Assembly (NCBI GenBank): GCA_023014365.1
Contig: JAEBUN010000029.1
Coordinates: 310,001-374,000, forward strand
DNA: 64,000 nt
Direction: 5' to 3'
From: Lepiota brunneoincarnata
Lineage: Eukaryota > Basidiomycota > Agaricomycetes > Agaricales > Agaricaceae
Positions within the stretch are counted from its first letter, which is position 1, and every line of letters begins with the position of its first letter. The notes beneath the pieces were generated by a model, which saw nothing but the letters and a program-made list of their open reading frames with translations, was not told where the DNA came from and did not search any database. Below are positions 19,577 to 30,555 of this stretch, piece after piece. The position numbers and the translations under genes were made by a program.

Positions 19577-22500
19577 TTAAGTACGTTTGTTGTGGGAGCG
19601 AAGTTGTCTTTGGTTGGTTCTGGTGGGTTCCTGTTCTTTCTGGAGAATTCCATGAGCTTCTTTATACTCGGTCAAGTATTCTTTGGCGTTTTCATGAAGC
19701 GTTTCGTCGGTGATCCATTCGTTCTCCGTGTGGGAGTATCCTTTCCATTTGACGTAGTATTGGAATTTTCCACGATGTTGTCGGTGGTTTAGAATGGCTT
19801 CTATTTCGTATTCTTCTTCTTCATTGATGATGTCTGGTGGTGGTGGGGTCGGATGAGATCCGTATGCTTCTGTTTCAGTGTATGGAGTTAGAAGGTTTCT
19901 GTGGAATATTGGATGTATCTTCCATTTGATCGGAAGTTTTAGTTTGTAGGTGAGCGGTGATAGGACTTCTGTGATAAGGAAGGGTCCTAGTCGTTTTGGG
20001 GATATTTTGTTGGAAATGAAGGGAAGTTTGAGGTTCTTGGCTTCTAGCCATACTTTTTGACGTGTTTCAAGGGGTTTGACAGTTCTTCTGGTTCTTTGTT
20101 TCATAATGTCGGCGGAGAGTTGATGTGCCGCGTGTGCTTCTTTTCTGGCATCATCAAGGAGTCTGATGCGTTCGTCTACTGATGGAAAGTTCGATGTTTC
20201 CATTACCGTGGGTATCGGTGGAGGGTTGTATCCCATGATTAGTTCAAATGGGGATTTCTGCCTCGAGGCATGTATTTTGGAGTTGTGTGCGAACTCGGCG
20301 ATAGGGAGGGTTTCTGACCAGTCAAGGGGATTCCTGGTGCAGTATATGGCGAGATAGGTCTCGATTTCTTGATTGTATCGTTCTGTGGAACCATCTGTCT
20401 GGGGATGGTATGCGGTTGAAAATGCCTGTTGGATGTTAAGGCGTTTGGCTAGTTGTCGGAGGGAGTTGGCGGCGAATCTGGGGTCTCGATCTGATATGAT
20501 TTTGTCGGGTAGTCCGAATCTGGTGAAGACTTTTTCTATTAATAGTCGTCCGATGTCATCAGCATTTGATCGATCTGAGGTTGGGATGAAAATTACCCCC
20601 TTCGTAAGGCCGTGGTCCACCACGGACAATATCGCATTGTGGCCGGCGCTAGGCGGTAGACCGGTGATGAGATCCCATGAGATCTGGGCAAATGGGCATT
20701 TAGAGGATGGTGGAGGGATCGGTTGAGTCGGTGCGCGATCCGGTCTGCGTATGATCTTGTGTTGCTGACACTCTGGACAGCCTTTGACGTAGTTCTTTAT
20801 GAACGTCGACATTCCTGGCCAATATACTTCTTTCTTGGCAAGGCAGGTATGTTTCTTGTTCTCCAGGGTGGCCACGTGTAGGGTGGTCGTGGTATCTTGT
20901 GATGACATCGCGTCTGAGTTGGAGGTCTTCTGGAATAATGACACGTTCTTGGAACGTGAGGAGTGAACCATTTGGGGTTGGAACTGTTCCGAAGTCTTTA
21001 TCGGCGGCGTTAGGGTGGGCTTCTTTTAGGAGTTTGAATGCTTCGGTGGTTCTAGCGTCGTATTTTGGTGATTCTGTGATTCTTTCTTGGAGTTCCATAT
21101 CGACGGTGGCGATAAAGAGGCGTTCTGGGAGTACTGTGATCAGGTCTTGATCTTCTATGTCAGCGGTGGTGACAAAGAGGTTGTTTGGAAGCATGGTGAT
21201 GTCTTCGTTATCGTTATCCTCATCAGGGATGTGGTCTGGACGTCTTGATAAGGCGTCTGGTGCAGGGATCTTTGATCCTGGGACGTGTTCTAATTTGAAG
21301 TTATAGTCAGCGAGGGTCTGGACCCATCGTGCTTGTCGGCGGTTGATTTTCTGGGGTTTGCGCCAGTATGTGAGGTTCTGGTGGTCCGTTCTGATACGGA
21401 CGGTATGGGGGCTGCCAAGGAGATAGTGGCGCCATTCTTCGAGGGCTCGGATAATAGCGAGGAGTTCCCTGTCGTAGATGTCATAATTGCGTTCCACTGG
21501 TCCGAACGTCTTTGAATAGAATGATACGGGTTTCCGTATTCCGTTGATGTCGTATTGATATAGGACAGCTCCTGATGCGAATTTAGAAGCATCAGGCTTC
21601 TATTTCGAAGGGTTTTGTGGAGTCGGGCATGAGGAGTACCGGTTCCTTTAAGAATTCGTTCTTGAGCGTTTCGAACGCTTTCTGTTGTTCTTCTTTCCAT
21701 TCGAATTTGTTTGATTTGGAAAGGAGTTGGTTCAGGGGTTTGGTGTGGTGGGAGTAGTTGCGGATGAACTTCCGGTAGAAGTTACAAAATCCAATGAATT
21801 TTCGAATGTGTCGGACTGTTTTTGGTATTGGCCAGTCTTCTATTCCCTTGAGTTTTCCGGGATCCATTTTGATCTCGTCTGGCGTGATGATCATGCCGAG
21901 ATATTCGAGTCGTTGTTTGTTGAACTCGCATTTCTCCATTTTGAGGTAGAGGTCGTTTTCCTGCAAGATTTGCAGTACTTTTTCCGTAAGTCGGTCGGTT
22001 TCTTCCTGGGTTTTACCGTAGATTAGGATATCATCCATATAGATGATGATTCCTCCTTTCTCCATTATTTCGGAGAATAACGTGTCCATCATATGTTGGA
22101 ACGTCGCGGGACTGTTGCAAAGTCTGAAAAACATGACAGTCGGTTCGAAAAGACCCATGGGAGTCTTGAACGCTGCTTTCCATTGATCGCCATCTTTGAT
22201 TCTGACGTTATTGTATCCTAGGCGGACATCGAGCTTAGTGAAGTACTTAGCTCCTTTGAGTTTATCCATGATAGAGGAAATCATGGGGATTGGGTAGGCG
22301 TTTTTGACGGTATGATCGTTTAGATAACGATAGTCTTGGCAGGGTCGGAGGTCTCCTCCTTTCTTGGCAACAAAGAAGAAGGGTGATGCCATAGGGGATT
22401 TTGAAGGGCGGATGTAGCCTTTTCAGAGGTTTTCGTCTATGAATTCTTTTAGTGCTTTTTCTTCGGCAGGTGCCACTTGATAGGGTGTCATTGATTTCGC

Positions 22501-23329
22501 TTCGAATGTCGGCTTTAGTTCGATTTCGTGATCGAATGTTCTTGATGGTGGGAATCGTTCGGAGGCTTTTTTGTTGAATATTTTGGCCCATCGGGTGAAT
22601 CTCCGAGGGATCTCGGGTGGTTCCTTGTTTGATTCCGGTTGTTTTCCTTTTTGGTTTGTCGATTTTGTCAGGTTATGTTGTTCATTGTGGAGTGTTGTAG
22701 CGTGTGTTGCTTTGGCGTTTACTTCTAATGGAGTTAGAAGCATCGGGTTCATTTCTCTTTCCAAAGAGAAGGTGTCGAGGTCAACGTTTGACAGGTTGAC
22801 GTATTCTTCGGGGTTTTCCTCGGGTTGAGAGGTTTTTCCAGCCATTATGTCCATGGCGAATGGAGTTAAGTTCGACGGGTCGTCGTAGAGTTCTGAGGAG
22901 TTTCGAGAAGTCCTGGTGATCGATTTGAGGTTTCCAAGAGAATGTCTTGGTCTTCCAGTTGATGTCGGGATTGTATTGTTCCAACCAGGGAAATCCGATG
23001 ATGAGGTCTTTCTCACCAGTATTTGTGACGTATGCTTCTAGCGTGCAGTCTCTTCCATCAATGATGGTTCTGATTTTGATGTATTCATGGATTTTGCCAT
23101 GTTGATTATCAGTTCCATCAACGTTACTGAGTGGAATTGGTTGGTCCAGCCGTTTGGTTTGATAACCATGTCGTTCAACGACCTTGTGGGAGATAAAGTT
23201 CCCTTGGGCTCCTGAGTCTATCAGGGCGGTGATGGCCATGGGTTTTGATGTCCGTTCACTCCAAATCTCGATGGGTAGGAAAAGGGATCGTTTATTCGGG
23301 GATAGTCGTAATTGTACAGAGTTTATCAA
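19577..23329 (-). pseudogene. Gypsy-F pol: protease, RT, RNase H, integrase, chromodomain
   Basis: Protease (23329 on) has ALIDSGAQGNFIS and DLIIGFPWLEQ. RT (22392-21592) has [20 protein letters not shown] and [12 protein letters not shown], with the active site intact. RNase H (21497 on) has DRELLAII and [12 protein letters not shown]. The integrase zinc part has CPECQQHK; the core has ITGLPPS, ISDRDPRF and TDGSTERYNQE. A chromodomain (YEIEAILNHR, FQYYVKWKGY, ENEWITDE) lies near the end, and the protein stops at 19577. It lacks in-frame stops in long stretches, unlike F2, but frameshifts near 22420, 21595 and 20850 break it. Confidence 0.9.
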
Positions 23330-23415
23330 GAAAATGTCCTTCTGGGAGTGAGAGTACGAAATGTCCTTCTGAGTTCTGGAACGTGCAGGGGCACATCTAT
23401 CGACAGCGTTCCTTT

Positions 23416-25222
23416 TTAAAAATCCTGGAATGGACGCATCTCCGGATCCTCGGCTAGCGCGGAGTGGAGTTCTTGTTGGAGTTCTGGATCGAGGTCATCG
23501 ACCATTTGGCGCATCTGAGATGCGACTTCTGCGACGGCAAGGGAATACTTGCGTTGCGGTGATTGTTGGGTATTCCGGTTTGGGAATCCGGGACGAGTGT
23601 TTTGTTGTCCAGGGAAAGGACGGTTGGGGTTTCTCGCAGGGCGAGGGGGTTTAGTGCGCATTCCTGGGAAGCGTCTAGCTGGCGGTGGTTGAGGGCATTT
23701 GCTGACCCAATGATCTTTGGCTCCACATCGGAAGCATTCCTGGTTTTGGTATGATTTCATTTGTTGTCCGGTGACAACGGCATCTAACTCCAACGGTTCT
23801 TGTGCGGAGTTTTCTTCGGTGTATTCCGGTTGTGGGATTTCGGGATAAGGGTCTTCAAATCCTTCTTCTATAGCGACATGGTCTACTTCCATGGCATGTG
23901 GGTCGCGTGGGGTAAACCGTGGAGCATTGCTCCTTTGGTAGAATTGTGCATAGGGCACGTTATTGTTTGGACGACTTGGTCCTCGGTTGGGTTGGTACTG
24001 GTTTCTTTGGGGAAACGTGTTTCTGGGGGTGCCGTACAGGGCGTTAATTCGGCGGAAATTGTCGTCGAGTTTGTTTGCTCGAGTGTACCAAGCAGTGATA
24101 GTTGTCGGAGGGTTTTCCGATTCATCAATTTTCATGGCAATGCGGCGGTCGATTGCCTTGCGGTATAGATCGATCAGAGTGCGATCTTCGTTCAATCCAG
24201 ATTGTCGGACGAGTTCCTTGAACTGAGCGTTAAACTCAGTCATTGGTTTGCCTGCTTGGTGCAGGGTTTGAAGTCGGGTATGCGCGTACGCATGTTCATC
24301 CTGCTGGGGTGAAATCGGCCCTAAGTCGGGCGGTGAAATTGTCCCATGACTCCATGACCATGGGTTGTCCTTGTGGAGTTTGGGCGTTTCTCTTGTGGAG
24401 GTATTGTCTAGCCCAGGCTCGGGCATCTCCTGATTGCATTGTCGAAAGGACGAATAGAGTCCTAGCGAGGTCGGTGTTGTAAGTGGTCGCATTGGCGAGC
24501 ACGTAAACTTCACATTGGAAGATCCAATCTTCGAATAGTCTTCTAGTTCCATCGAAAGCAATGGGTTTGAGGAGTCCTAACTCCTTTGGGGTAGCTGCGG
24601 TGGCCATTATTTGTAGTTGTCCGGGTGGCGGCGGCGGTGGTGGTGATGGAGGTTGTGTTGGTCGGAAAGGTGGAGCCGGTAGGGCTAGGGGCACAGTTGA
24701 TGCGGGTAATGCGGGTGGTTGTGGATTGGGATCTGATTGGTTGTCGTCTGTTATGTAGACGTCGGAGTCGTTATCTGTTTGGGGAGTTTTTCCTTGATTT
24801 ACAGCGTATTCGTGGCGTGTGAGTAAGTTTTCTTCTGACGTGGAAAGTCCTCTGGGTTGTTTGAGGGCGTTTTTGAGTCTTTGGAGTTCGTAGTCGTTTA
24901 ATGGGTCTACTTTGGCACGGTATTCTTCGGCTTGTTTGCGTTTTCTTTCTTCTTGTTCATAGTGTTCTTTTAATTCCTTTTCGTGTTGTATTCTTTGTCG
25001 TTCTGCTAGTTCTTCAGCAAAACTTGTTCTTGTACGTGTTGATGTACTTGGAGTGGGTGAGTCGAATGGGGATGGAGGATAGAATGGGGATGGTGTCTGA
25101 GTGGAGATAGGGTTTCTTCTGGGATCTGGGTTTTGGGTTCCTGATCCTGAGATTCTGCTTCTCGATTTGGGAGGAGGGGGGGGTGATGGGGATTCTCGGG
25201 CCGAGAATTTCTTTGGAGGCGT
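23416..25222 (-). pseudogene. Gypsy-F gag, with AUG-less N-terminal extension
   Basis: The frame is open from ACG at 25222 (PPKKFSA) through a Ser/Pro region, a charged helical segment (FAEELAERQRIQHEKEL) and a poly-Pro stretch to the first AUG at 24607 (MATAATPKELGLLKPIAF). The capsid-like domain has LFEDWIFQCEVY, SGDARAWARQYL and LVRQSGLNEDRTLIDLYRKA; the nucleocapsid knuckle is CFRCGAKDHWVSKC. The gene ends at 23416. One extra G near 24307 shifts the frame. The 205 codons before the first AUG contain no AUG in any in-frame position, yet encode a protein conserved in F2. Confidence 0.85.
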
Positions 25223-25234
25223 GGTGATATTTGT

Positions 25235-25453
25235 CTAGCGATCGATTATCGCTAGAAGTATGAAGAATTGGGTGGCGATTATGGATATCCCTGAGTATAG
25301 ATTCCACGATCTGACGACGCAACAGTGACAGGGGCACGTGATACGTTCGAGTTCTAAAGTGATGATTCGATAGGCGATGAGGGTGGCGGTAGAGGTGAAG
25401 ACGAAGATGAGTAGGTAAGCCAGGTCGTCTGGCGGGGAGAGGTTGAGAGACGT
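25235..25453 (-). CDS. Gypsy-F leader ORF: small two-transmembrane protein upstream of gag
   Basis: 72 sense codons that align without gaps to F2 44747-44965. Two hydrophobic stretches (DLAYLLIFVFTSTATLIAY and GISIIATQFFILLAII) flank a polar Cys/Arg segment (LERITCPCHCCVVRSW). By manual codon alignment most differences from F2 are silent third-position changes, and most replacements are explained by CpG decay, which indicates past selection on the protein. The first codon is ACG here and ATG in F2, so the true start is uncertain. It ends with UAG, 12 bases and in frame before the gag extension. No known family recognised. Confidence 0.6.
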   Translation of the reverse strand, partial: TSLNLSPPDDLAYLLIFVFTSTATLIAYRIITLELERITCPCHCCVVRSWNLYSGISIIATQFFILLAIIDR

Positions 25454-25580
25454 AGCGATGGCTACACAGAGAGGCGGTTTTTTTTCGTACGTCGTTTTGA
25501 ACGACTAGGGTACCTCGATGCGTTCAGTATGTCGGCAAAGCAGAGCAGAGTAGAGGGCGAGCAAGAGATAAGCAGCAGAG

Positions 25581-25593
25581 TATCTTAGTGTTT
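25581..25593 (-). other. Gypsy-F self-primer site
   Basis: Sense AAACACTAAGATA next to the 5' LTR. AACACTAAGATA is complementary to TATCTTAGTGTT inside the LTR, placed about 30 bases after TATATAAGG. The same pairing exists in F2. Confidence 0.72.
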
Positions 25594-26836
25594 TGTTACC
25601 CGGTGATACGCCGATTTCACGCCTATACATGAATTCCGTACTCCGGAACGATTCTCTACATAGAATCATTGGCTATATCATTCAAGAACTCTATAGAGGA
25701 TTGGTACTATGTCCCGTAGTAGCCAGTTTGACCGAATTGAGGATATTCGAGCCTTGGAAGTGTTCAAACCAGTTCATTATCACTAAGCTTAGTGAACCAA
25801 ACTGTCGGAACGCTTTCCAGAGGGATTCAGGACTCTACATAGTCTATCGAGTATACTCCGGTCGCATCAAGGGACCTTACGAGCAGTTTTCTGATGAACC
25901 CGGATGCGTTTGAATATAAAGAATGTACCTAGCGGCTGTCGCAGGAGTATTACGTCGAAAGCGAGCCCAATAATGATGACCGGACCACAGAACGGAACGT
26001 TCAACGTTCGGGAGGCGACACCCGATGCCCAAAACCCTAGAAATATCAAAGACTCCTAATTAACGAGTGCTTTGTGGGTCCCGGCACCTCGGCCTATTGC
26101 TTAACTGAGATTAATTACAATGGATCAAGGGACTGTCCATCCGCTATACATTCCGATCATAATTGATCCGGAGTCTTAACGTGCTCGCGTGGACGCAGAA
26201 TAATGCAGACAAGCACGAAACACGTCTGGCTGGATTGCCATTCGTTAATCAGAGAAAAACCCATAACCCAGGGCAAGGTAGAAATGCTGCCAAACCTTCC
26301 AAAATGTTCTACAGTGCCTGTAACAATTAAGCTTATTGTTTTCTATTTCATATTTACTATCTCTCGTATGTATCTAAACAATATAAATACGGTCGCACTT
26401 GTTCGTGGAGAAGCAAGAGAGGTCTCACCCCCGCTTCCACACGCAAGTCTGCGAGCCGGGTTAGGGGTTCGCTCTTGAGTAGCACGGCGTTCGTGGCAAG
26501 ATGTCTATACAGACTTGGTCTTGTCCTACTAGGCGTGACTTAGAGACTGACGGAGCACTATAGTCCAGCCGGTTTAAGGGCAAAGAGGTATAGGAGGCAA
26601 GAACTGTATAACACTAAGATAAGGATACAAGGTATTGTACTGTATCCTTATATACATCTAAGTGTGGCTGTACTCCTACTATAATAGTCCAGACCGGGGT
26701 AACTATGAGTCAGAGATAAGAAAACATGAGGCGTATACTAAGAATAGTCCTTCTGATGTACACTACTGATAGTTTCATAGTGACATGGGAATGTGAGCTA
26801 AAAATAATTGTCCTTCTGACGTGGTTTCTGATAACA
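25594..26836 (-). repeat. Gypsy-F 5' LTR, interrupted by a truncated E LTR
   Basis: Pieces 25594-25603 and 26460-26836 together match the 3' LTR. The interruption is flanked by CCGG (25600-25603, 26456-26459). Confidence 0.9.
25604..26455 (+). repeat. Truncated E-family LTR inside the Gypsy-F LTR
   Basis: Starts TGATACGCC like the full E LTR at 62587 and runs to CAAGTCTGCGAG. The last 455 bp or so (to TTTTCA) are missing, and the TSD CCGG remains. The E sequence at the break is GAGCCG, so the deletion joined through CCG microhomology. Confidence 0.88.
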
Positions 26837-26841
26837 AAATA

Positions 26842-27588
26842 TGAAATAGAAAACAATAAGCTTAATTGTTACAGGTACTGCAGAATATTTTGGAAGGTTC
26901 AGCAGCATTTCTACCTTGCCCTGGGTTATGGGTTTTTCTCTGATTGACAAATGGAAATCGAGCCAGATGTGTTCTGTGCTTGTCTGCATTATTCTGTGTC
27001 CACATGAGCGCGTTAAGCCTCCAGATCAATTATGATCGGAATGTATGGCATATGGACAATCCCTTGATCCATTGTAATTAATCTCAGTCAGGCAATATGC
27101 CGAGGTGCCAGGACCCACAAAGCACTTGTTAATTATGAGTCTTTGATATGTCTAGGGTTTTGGGCATTGGGTGTCGCCTCCCGAACGTTGGACATTCCAT
27201 TCCGTGATCCAGTCATCATTATTGGGCTTGCTATGGGTGTAATACACTTGCGACAGCTGCTATGTACATTCTTTAGGCTCCAACAAATCCAAGTTCATCA
27301 GAAAACTGCTTGTAAGGTCCCTTGATGCAACTGGAGTATACTCGATAGGCTATGTAGAGTCCAGAATCCCTCCAGAGAGCGTTCTGATAGCTTGGTTCAC
27401 TAAGCTTAGTGATAATGAGCTGGTTTGAACACTTCTGAGGCTTGAATATCCTCTGTTCGGTCAAACTGGCTACTACAGGACATAGTACCAATCCTCTATA
27501 GAGTTCTTTAATGATCTAGCCAATGATTCTATGTAGAGAATCGTTCCGGAGTACAGAATTCATGTATAGGCATGAAATTGGCATATCA
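26842..27588 (-). repeat. Gypsy-E 3' LTR, inner piece
   Basis: Continues the LTR after Gypsy-F and ends GGCATATCA at 27588. TCTCCCCCTAA (27589-27599) is the polypurine tract of the minus-strand element. Confidence 0.92.
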
Positions 27589-27915
27589 TCTCCCCCTAAC
27601 CAATTGCTGACTGTCCTCAGTCATTATCTCCTTCAAATTTGCAGTATCTGAGTCTCTCTGATGTGCTCTATGTTCTAGGACATTCACCAGCTTCGAGAGT
27701 AGCATACGTTTGCTAAGCTTATTCCAAAATGATGTCATGTCACCGAGTTTAAATGTATAGATCAACTTCTTGTTGCTATAGCCTAATTTTTTATCTTGTT
27801 ATTGGGTCTTTTAAAAGTCCCAAGGTCTCATTTCCTCTCTTTCATTCTCCCTCTCACTTCTCACTTGTCTATTTTCATCTCAACTTTCAGTCTTCTACAC
27901 CCACCCACAGCAACA

Positions 27916-28730
27916 ATGGACAGAAACATGTGCAGCAACAAGAGAGCTCGTCATGATGAAGATTCAGATTCTTCCTCTAGTAAGCAACGTTCGTTTTACT
28001 GTTGTCCTTGTCTTGCTAACATTGTCTTCAGACTATACTGGACCAAGGAGTGCCCTTTGGCTCCAGGAAACACATCTTCTCCTTCAATCGCGCAACGTAA
28101 GTCGCGTTTTTCCCCTGTTCTCATTGTTATCACTCATGTTTTCTCTGCTTTTAGGTCTCACTATTTGCCTACCAGCATGTCGCAACCTCCTGTCTCAATG
28201 GGAACCACCAGCACTGCATACTAGGAGGGCTAGAGGAGGGCGAGGAGCTTGAGGAGCTTGTGGAAATCGTCAGGTGGGTGTGGCAAGGACCCCTCCTCCA
28301 CCATACTCTCCTGCCCTGTGAACCAACTCCTCCACCGGCCTCTCCCTTGGCCACTCCAGTGCCAAGATGCATGATTTCCATCACATTGTTGTGCAATCCA
28401 ACTGACAAGTGCTCTGCTGGATTTTCCACAGAACCCTTGTCAGGTATCCCCGTTGGTGGGCCCTCTGGTGGATTATCCACAGAGGCTTCGTCCAGTTCAA
28501 TCTCACTGCCCCCTCTTGCCATCTCTCTGTGCACCCTGGACGGGGAAGACTTGCTGGTGCTCCCTCCCCTGGGTATTGCATCAGGTTCGGAGGTGCCAGG
28601 CCCTTCAACAAACTGGCCTTCTTCCCCCATACTCTCTTCTGCTACTTCAACGCATAAGCTTAGTTGTTTTCATGATATATTTGTTCTTTCCACTGACTTC
28701 TGCTTTAGCATGTATACCAGCTGCCCTTAA
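27916..28730 (+). CDS. Gypsy-E antisense gene 1: predicted spliced gene, product unknown
   Basis: Runs opposite to Gypsy-E gag-pol. From ATG 27916 exon 1 (27916-27979, MDRNMCSNKRARHDEDSD) is followed by a 52-bp intron with GTAAGC donor, GCTAAC branch and TTCAG acceptor. Exon 2 (28032-28096) is followed by a 58-bp intron (GTAAGT to TTTTAG), and exon 3 runs to a stop at 28730, giving 234 residues. The N-terminus is basic/acidic and Ser-rich, as in nuclear proteins; the rest is Pro/Ser-rich with no known domain. TTTTAAAAG near 27807 may be the promoter. Exon 3 may be in the wrong frame of a decayed gene, and this may be the 5' part of one gene with the zinc-cluster ORF at 29376. Confidence 0.4.
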
Positions 28731-29375
28731 AGGCAAACAGAAGGCAACATCATTGACACCACCCCCTCTCCCCTTATTCCTGGCAGGTTCTAACTCGTCA
28801 TTCGCATTCTCTGGTCCCTGAGGTCTCTCAAGCCAACCTCTTTAAAATCTTTAGCTGGTCCTCTTCTCTGGATGGGCAACATGTGCTGGCTTTGCCTAGG
28901 TGCCCAACACCATCACCACCTCACTTGGCTGGCGCTCCAGTCAAGTCTCCTGCAAGTGCCGTGGAGATTTCACCCTCCCCAGACCTGGAACTTCTCCTGG
29001 AGCCATCTCCCATTCCACAGGAGCTGGTGTTCATTTTTCAAGACTTGCTTCTGGCCTCACCATCTCCTGTCCCTTCTCATTTGCCTAGCCTAGTGGTTCC
29101 AGAGATCCCTCAAGAGTCTCCTCATGCTGGCCCATCGTGTCAAAAATGCATCCTTTTGTCCAAGAAGAGTTCCAACACGTGGACAAAGAAATACGTTCCC
29201 CAAGCTCACGTTCGATGCTCTGAGGCCGCCATTATTCAGAACCATGGATACCGCCACCCAGTCCCGCTCTTTTGTGAGGACTTTTCTAGGCTGCTGGCAG
29301 CTAGCCAGCTTTCAGTACATTCTCCAAGTTTTCTTGTGTTTTCCTTACTGAAGGTTTTGACATCTACTCCAGTAC
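28731..29375 (+). other. Low-complexity Pro/Ser-rich open region between antisense ORFs
   Basis: Contains an open frame 28883-29416 rich in Pro, Ser and Leu that could be the central part of a single long antisense gene. No motif recognised. Intron-like acceptors occur near 28706 (TGCTTTAG). Confidence 0.3.
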
Positions 29376-29948
29376 ATGCCACCTCGGTCTCGGTGTCCTT
29401 CCTGTGCTGCTCGTAAGTTGGAGTGTGAGCCTCTGGGCAAGGGTAAGAAGTGTCACAGCTGCGACCTCTATAATTACCCCTGCACCTTTGCAGACCATCT
29501 GCGAGTCTCAGCTGGCATTGCGAACGCCCTGGTCACATCTTCATTGACCAGTGAATACCATAAGTTTCTCTGTTCACTATTTTTCTCTTTTCTTATTCTC
29601 TTTATTTTCTAGATCTGGCCACTTTCACTGTGTGTTGTGTCCTCCAGCTTGGTCAGCCTGGAGGCGAACCGCATCGCTTACAAGGCGTTGGCATTTCACC
29701 ACTGTTGGATGGTTTATCAGTTTGTCCAGGAAATGCAAGCTACCAGGACAGCCTTGGAAGGTAACAATGTGGTGTTTGTCAAGATGGGGATGGCCGACTC
29801 CATTGAAGATGTCAAGGCATTCTTTGAGTTCACCAACAACTTTCCAGGAGTCCCAACATATGAAGAATTCAAGGAGCTCAAATCATTTCTCTTCCTCGCT
29901 TTCCTGATGACTCAGGATCCGGAGTCTATCTTGGAGGACTTAAACTAG
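29376..29948 (+). pseudogene. Gypsy-E antisense zinc-cluster ORF (Zn2Cys6-like)
   Basis: MPPRSRCPSC begins a Cys pattern C-x2-C-x6-C-x8-C-x2-C-x6-C (CPSC, KLEC, KCHSC, YPC), the spacing of fungal Zn(II)2Cys6 DNA-binding clusters, though lacking their usual basic residues. A probable intron (about 29560-29612) ends TTTTCTAG; its donor reads ATAAGT instead of GTAAGT. The second exon continues in frame 29637-29948 with a helical, conserved-looking domain (LEANRIAYKALAFHH, GMADSIEDVKAFFEF) to a stop. A one-base shift just after the intron, together with the donor change, makes it a pseudogene. Possibly the 3' half of the gene starting at 27916. Confidence 0.5.
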
Positions 29949-30503
29949 CCGCTCCCCTTTTATACCTTTATCTCTTGAATGTAACATCCTATTTTGTCCT
30001 GTAGATACATTCACAATTAAAGATTCTTGTCTCTTGGTATCTTTCTGAGTTAAGCTTGAGGCCCTTCTGAAGACCCTGAGCTAAGCTAAGGCTTCCAGCT
30101 GCTTATATGCTCATCAGATATTTCTCTGATACTTCTGCAATGTCTATTGACACCTCAACATGCCGTGATCCGCAACACGTAGTGACCTGGTCATCCGTTC
30201 CAGCTTTCTTACAAGCCCAAACCTGAACCAGCCTGTCAAACTGAAGCGCCACTTGGGGCCCATCTCCCCCTAGCCAAATTGAAATTGGTGCCCTCACCGT
30301 TCCATCAGAATCCCTGTGCACACTGATAACTGCGAGACCCTGGCAACATGTTACCTAATAAGGCAACTGTGGTTCAGCTAGTCTGTCAAAGGCTGGCTAC
30401 TCAAGATTATAGGTTTCCTAGGCCTCTCAGGTCATAAGCTTAGGGTGGAGGGTGCTTTTCATCCACTCATTATGATTCACCATCACTGCCAACAGCCTTT
30501 TCT
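29949..30503. other. Intergenic part of the Gypsy-E accessory region
   Basis: No gene recognised. Contains two of the AAGCTT palindromes (30052, 30436) and leads into the promoter of antisense gene 2. Confidence 0.5.
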
Positions 30504-30510
30504 TATAAAA
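30504..30510 (+). promoter_or_regulatory. TATA box of antisense gene 2
   Basis: TATAAAA 46 bases before the ATG at 30556. The following AAGG and TCTCATT resemble the AAAAG...AAGG...TCTCATT before antisense gene 1, suggesting a shared promoter design. Confidence 0.5.
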
Positions 30511-30555
30511 GCAAGGGAGTGATGTCTCATTCTAGCAGATACCCTTCACAAGAAA

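Larger units (their letters stand above)
17782..26836 (-). mobile_element. Gypsy-F: chromodomain Ty3/Gypsy element, minus strand, in the Gypsy-E 3' LTR
   Basis: LTRs TGTTACCC to GATAACA (plus-strand sense) at 17782-18167 and 25594-26836. TSD AAATA at 17777-17781 and 26837-26841, with the E LTR continuing on both sides. The element holds a leader ORF, gag, pol and ORF3. It is far richer in CpG than Gypsy-F2 and keeps long open frames, but has frameshifts in gag (about 24310), at the RT/RNase H border (about 21595) and before integrase (about 20850). Confidence 0.95.

Noticed and set aside
28169..28630. Minus-strand ORF of 153 codons in the Gypsy-E accessory region
   Set aside because: Antisense shadow of the Pro/Ser-rich exon; no motif and no continuity with pol.
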